DNA of 64,000 bases, taken from contig JAPLQE010000058.1 in NCBI GenBank assembly GCA_026399835.1, positions 1-64,000 on the forward strand. The letters run 5' to 3'. The position numbers and the translations under genes are program-made. This DNA comes from Burkholderiales bacterium (GTDB lineage Bacteria > Pseudomonadota > Gammaproteobacteria > Burkholderiales > Burkholderiaceae_E). Positions 61,323 through 64,000 of this stretch are shown in pieces (within the stretch, counting starts at the first letter, position 1; each line of letters begins with the position of its first letter). The notes beneath the pieces were generated by a model. The model was not told the DNA's origin and did no database searches. It saw only the letters and a list, made by a program, of their open reading frames with translations.

Positions 61323-61427
61323 CGCGCCCTCCGGGAGGTGTGAGTTCTTGATGGAGCTCATTCTGGGACCGGGCCGCCGGCGGCGAAGCGCTATGATTTC
61401 GACTGCCTGTTCAAATTTTTTGATGCC
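61323..61427. promoter_or_regulatory. Divergent pirin / LysR control region
   Basis: Contains the palindrome TCAAA-TTT-TTTGA at 61411-61423, 4 bases before the LysR ATG and of the T-N11-A type bound by LysR proteins. TATGAT at 61392-61397 is a possible -10 for the LysR gene. The arrangement suggests autoregulation plus control of pirin. Confidence 0.55.
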
Positions 61428-62438
61428 ATGCCGCTGACACTGGAAGCGCTCGAGACGGTCGACACCATCGCCCGCAAGGGCAGCTTCGCCGCGGCGGCGG
61501 CCGCGCTCGGCAAGGTGCCTTCGGCGCTGACCTACACGGTGCGCAAGCTCGAGGACGAGCTCGACGTGCTGCTGTTCGACCGACGCGGGCCGCGCGCGAC
61601 GCTCACCGCCGCCGGCCGGGTGCTGCTCGAGGAGGGCCGCGGACTGCTGCGCTCGGCGGACGACCTCGCGCGCCGCGTGCGCCGGGTGGCCAGCGGCTGG
61701 GAGCCGGAGCTGCGGATCGGCGTCGACGCGCTGATCGACTTCGACCGGCTGCGGCCGCTGATCGAGGACTTCTACCGGCTGCAGGCACCGACGCGGCTGC
61801 GCTTCACCTACGAGGTGCTCGACGGCGCCTGGGAGGCCCTGCTCGAGGGCCGTGCGGACCTGGCGATCGGAGCGCCGCACGATGCGCCGAGCCCGGCCCT
61901 GTCCTCGGCGAGCTTCTCGCTGCGGCCGATGGGCCGCGTCGAGTTCGTGTTCTGCGTGGCGCCGCACCACCCGCTGGCGAGCGTGGACGAACCGATCCCG
62001 ACCGAGGCACTGCTGGCGCACCGGGCGGTGGCGGTCGGCGGCACCTCGCGGCTGACGCCCTCGCGCAGCTCGGGGCTGCTCGCGGGCCAGGAGACGCTGA
62101 CCGTCGCCACGGCCGAGCAGAAGGTGGCGATGCAGGTCGCCGGGCTCGGCGTGGGCTGGATCCCCGAGCCCTTCGCCCGCGCTCACCTCGCCTGCGGCCG
62201 CCTGGTCACGCGCCGGCCCGCCGAGCCGCGTCCGCCGGCGACCCTGCACTACGGCTGGCGGCGCGCCGATCCCGGCAATGCGCTGAAGTGGTGGCTGTCC
62301 CGTCTCGAGCTGCCGCAGGTGCGCGAGCGCCTCCTGGACGGGCCGCAGTCGGCGCCGCTGCCCGACGGCAGCTGGATGGCCGCGGGTGACGCGGCCACGC
62401 CGCAGACGAAGGCGCGCACCCGCAGGGCTGTCCGATGA
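61428..62438 (+). CDS. LysR-family transcriptional regulator
   Basis: 336 residues. The winged-HTH domain (residues 1-62) has [20 protein letters not shown] and [24 protein letters not shown]2-like effector domain follows (about 90-300). The extra about 30-residue tail is not part of the fold. It is divergent from pirin, a common arrangement in which the regulator controls the pirin gene. The gluQ gene overlaps its stop by 4 bases. Confidence 0.9.
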   Translation: MPLTLEALETVDTIARKGSFAAAAAALGKVPSALTYTVRKLEDELDVLLFDRRGPRATLTAAGRVLLEEGRGLLRSADDLARRVRRVASGWEPELRIGVDALIDFDRLRPLIEDFYRLQAPTRLRFTYEVLDGAWEALLEGRADLAIGAPHDAPSPALSSASFSLRPMGRVEFVFCVAPHHPLASVDEPIPTEALLAHRAVAVGGTSRLTPSRSSGLLAGQETLTVATAEQKVAMQVAGLGVGWIPEPFARAHLACGRLVTRRPAEPRPPATLHYGWRRADPGNALKWWLSRLELPQVRERLLDGPQSAPLPDGSWMAAGDAATPQTKARTRRAVR

Positions 62439-63346
62439 ACGCCGCCGACGGCGGCTACGTCGGTCGCTTCGCCCCCTCCCCCACCGGACCGCTGCACGCC
62501 GGATCGGTGGCGGCGGCGCTCGCCTCGTGGCTCGATGCCCGCGCGCACGGGGGGCGCTGGCTGCTGCGGATCGAGGACATCGACCCGCCGCGCGAGCAGC
62601 CGGGCGCGACCGCGGCCATCCTCGACACGCTGACCCGTCTGGGCCTGCACGCCGACGGCGAGCCGGTCCTGCAGTCGGCGCGCGGCGCGTGCTACGCGGC
62701 CGCGCTCGATGCCCTGGTCGCACGCGGCCTCGCGTACCCCTGCGGCTGCACCCGCCGGGAGATCGCGGACTCGCAGCAGCGCGCCGGGCCGGCCGCGGCC
62801 CGCCATGGCGAGCTCGTCTACCCGGGCACCTGCCGCCATGGGCTGCCCCAGGGGCGCACGCCGCGCGCCTGGCGGCTGCGCGTGCCCGCGGGCACGGTCC
62901 GGATCGACGACCGGCTGCTCGGCGTCACCCAGCAGGACGTCGCCGCCGAAGTCGGCGACTTCGTGCTGCGGCGCGCCGACGGGCTGTGGGCCTACCAGCT
63001 CGCGGTGGTGGTCGATGACGCGGCCCAGGGGGTCACAGACGTCGTGCGCGGCGCCGACCTCGCCGGCTCGACCGCCCGGCAGGTGGTGCTCGCACGTGCG
63101 CTCGGCGTGCCCTCGCCGCGTTGGCTTCACGTGCCGGTGGTGGCCGGCGAGGACGGCGACAAGCTGTCGAAGCAGAACGGCGCGAACGCGATCGACGCGG
63201 CCCGTCCGCTGCCGGCGCTCGATGCGGCGATGCGCCACCTGGGCTTCGAGCCGCCCGCCGTCCGCGAGCGCGACGCCTGGCTCGCCGAGGCCACCCGGCG
63301 GTGGGCGGCCCGCTTCGGACCGCAGGCCGGCGCGGCCCGCCGCTGA
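62435..63346 (+). CDS. gluQ: Glutamyl-Q tRNA(Asp) synthetase
   Basis: Attaches glutamate to queuosine in tRNA(Asp). The 303-residue catalytic-core-only GluRS paralogue shows [13 protein letters not shown] (HIGH equivalent), IEDIDPPRE, zinc ligands in [10 protein letters not shown] and YPGTCRHG, and the KLSKQNGAN motif in place of KMSKS. It lacks the anticodon-binding domain, which separates it from GltX. ATG overlaps the LysR stop (ATGA). Confidence 0.95.
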   Translation: MNAADGGYVGRFAPSPTGPLHAGSVAAALASWLDARAHGGRWLLRIEDIDPPREQPGATAAILDTLTRLGLHADGEPVLQSARGACYAAALDALVARGLAYPCGCTRREIADSQQRAGPAAARHGELVYPGTCRHGLPQGRTPRAWRLRVPAGTVRIDDRLLGVTQQDVAAEVGDFVLRRADGLWAYQLAVVVDDAAQGVTDVVRGADLAGSTARQVVLARALGVPSPRWLHVPVVAGEDGDKLSKQNGANAIDAARPLPALDAAMRHLGFEPPAVRERDAWLAEATRRWAARFGPQAGAARR

Positions 63347-63349
63347 GGC

Positions 63350-64000
63350 TCAGGCCTTCTTGACACCGCCGAGAAGGGCTGCGACCGGACGGGCACCACG
63401 CCGCGGCGCGGGACGCGCGGCCTCGGTCGCTGCGGCGCCTGAGGCGGCATCGGCCGTCTGCCCCGCGATGCCGGCGTCCGGCTCGTAGGGCTTCGAGAAG
63501 AAGGGATCGTCGCGCAGGCGCGGTGCCGCCGGCGGCACCGGCGGCCGCGCACGCGTGGAACGGTCGTCGTCGCGCTCGCGGCTGCGGCGCGGGCGCTCGG
63601 TGTCGCGCTCCGGCCGCTCGGCGCGCTCCGGCCGCTCGGCGCGCGAGGCCCGCTCGGCGGGTTCCGCCCGCGGCTCGCGCTCGGCGGCAACCGGCTGCGG
63701 CGCACGCTCGGTGCCCTCGGCCGGCGGCACGGCGCTGTCGCTGCGCGAGGGACGCTCGCTGCGCCCTTCACGACGCATCGAGCGAGGCCCGGCATCGACC
63801 GCCATGTCCTCGACCGGCAGCTTGCTCTTGACCAGCTTCTCGATGTCGGCGAGCAGCCGGTCGTCGTTGCTGCCCGTCATCAGCGACAGGGCCATGCCCG
63901 AGGCGCCCGCGCGGCCGGTGCGGCCGATGCGGTGCACGTAGTCCTCGGGCGAGTACGGCAGGTCGTAGTTGATGACCGCAGGCAGCTCGGCGATGTCGAG
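63350..64000 (-). CDS. rhlE: DEAD-box RNA helicase RhlE, C-terminal part
   Basis: The gene continues past the right edge of the window. Visible on the minus strand are the end of helicase domain 2 ([14 protein letters not shown], then [10 protein letters not shown], motif VI) and a basic low-complexity tail of about 150 residues rich in Arg, Glu, Pro and Ala ([22 protein letters not shown]), as in beta/gammaproteobacterial RhlE proteins that act in ribosome assembly and RNA degradation. It is convergent with gluQ, with only 3 bases between the stops. Confidence 0.88.
   Translation of the reverse strand, partial: LDIAELPAVINYDLPYSPEDYVHRIGRTGRAGASGMALSLMTGSNDDRLLADIEKLVKSKLPVEDMAVDAGPRSMRREGRSERPSRSDSAVPPAEGTERAPQPVAAEREPRAEPAERASRAERPERAERPERDTERPRRSRERDDDRSTRARPPVPPAAPRLRDDPFFSKPYEPDAGIAGQTADAASGAAATEAARPAPRRGARPVAALLGGVKKA

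Overview
The window is high-GC DNA (roughly 70% by eye) with densely packed genes. It most resembles a betaproteobacterium, probably order Burkholderiales. The main reasons are the block yebC-purD-hemF-nadD-rsfS-rlmH-maf-rng in an order I know from that group, a beta-type HU protein, an RhlE-type helicase with a long Arg/Glu/Pro-rich tail, and a wax-ester/storage-lipid locus. No rRNA, tRNA or CRISPR array was seen.

Layout. 1-1145 is a truncated IS5-type transposase. 1332-5955 holds a membrane-anchored trehalose-6-phosphate synthase, an aldo/keto reductase and an MFS carrier. 6106-13413 is a complete System I cytochrome c maturation operon in the order ccmI-A-B-C-D-E-F-G-H. 13414-17208 holds a KDGal kinase, an EamA carrier, HU and a PLP sulfur-amino-acid enzyme. 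17504-19808 is a lipoprotein subtilase with a P domain, translationally coupled to a small exported protein that looks like its missing propeptide. 19858-24109 has aminopeptidase N, an exported intradiol-dioxygenase-like protein and a TetR regulator.

24379-27700 is the most unusual stretch. fbp is followed by about 2.2 kb of lower-GC mosaic DNA. It contains two further copies of the fbp 3' end, two diverged paralogous small genes on the minus strand with poly-G tracts at equivalent positions, and 3'-end fragments of a tcdA-like gene and an alpha/beta-hydrolase gene. The fbp gene itself has lost 15 codons near its end, while the most distal copy keeps the full C-terminus and is followed by a terminator-like hairpin.

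27757-35186 holds a chemoreceptor, TcdA, a quinone reductase, a KDG kinase, an atypical SDR and a HerA-like ATPase. 35347-42167 is the housekeeping block for nucleotides, heme, NAD, ribosome maturation and RNA processing. 42313-46355 is a neutral-lipid locus (WS/DGAT acyltransferase, lipase remnant, SDR, enoyl-reductase-like protein). 46391-52459 has an apparently exported methyltransferase, a ferritin-like protein, an amidase, an AhpD-like protein, two envelope proteins and a glycosyltransferase. 52509-57810 is dnaE followed by an MsbA-like exporter. 57888-64000 holds an EamA carrier, ferredoxin-NADP reductase, a WrbA-like flavodoxin with an adjacent internally deleted wrbA relic, a pirin divergent from a LysR regulator, GluQ and the C-terminal part of RhlE.

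All calls come from reading translated sequence, motifs and neighbourhood. No database search was run.
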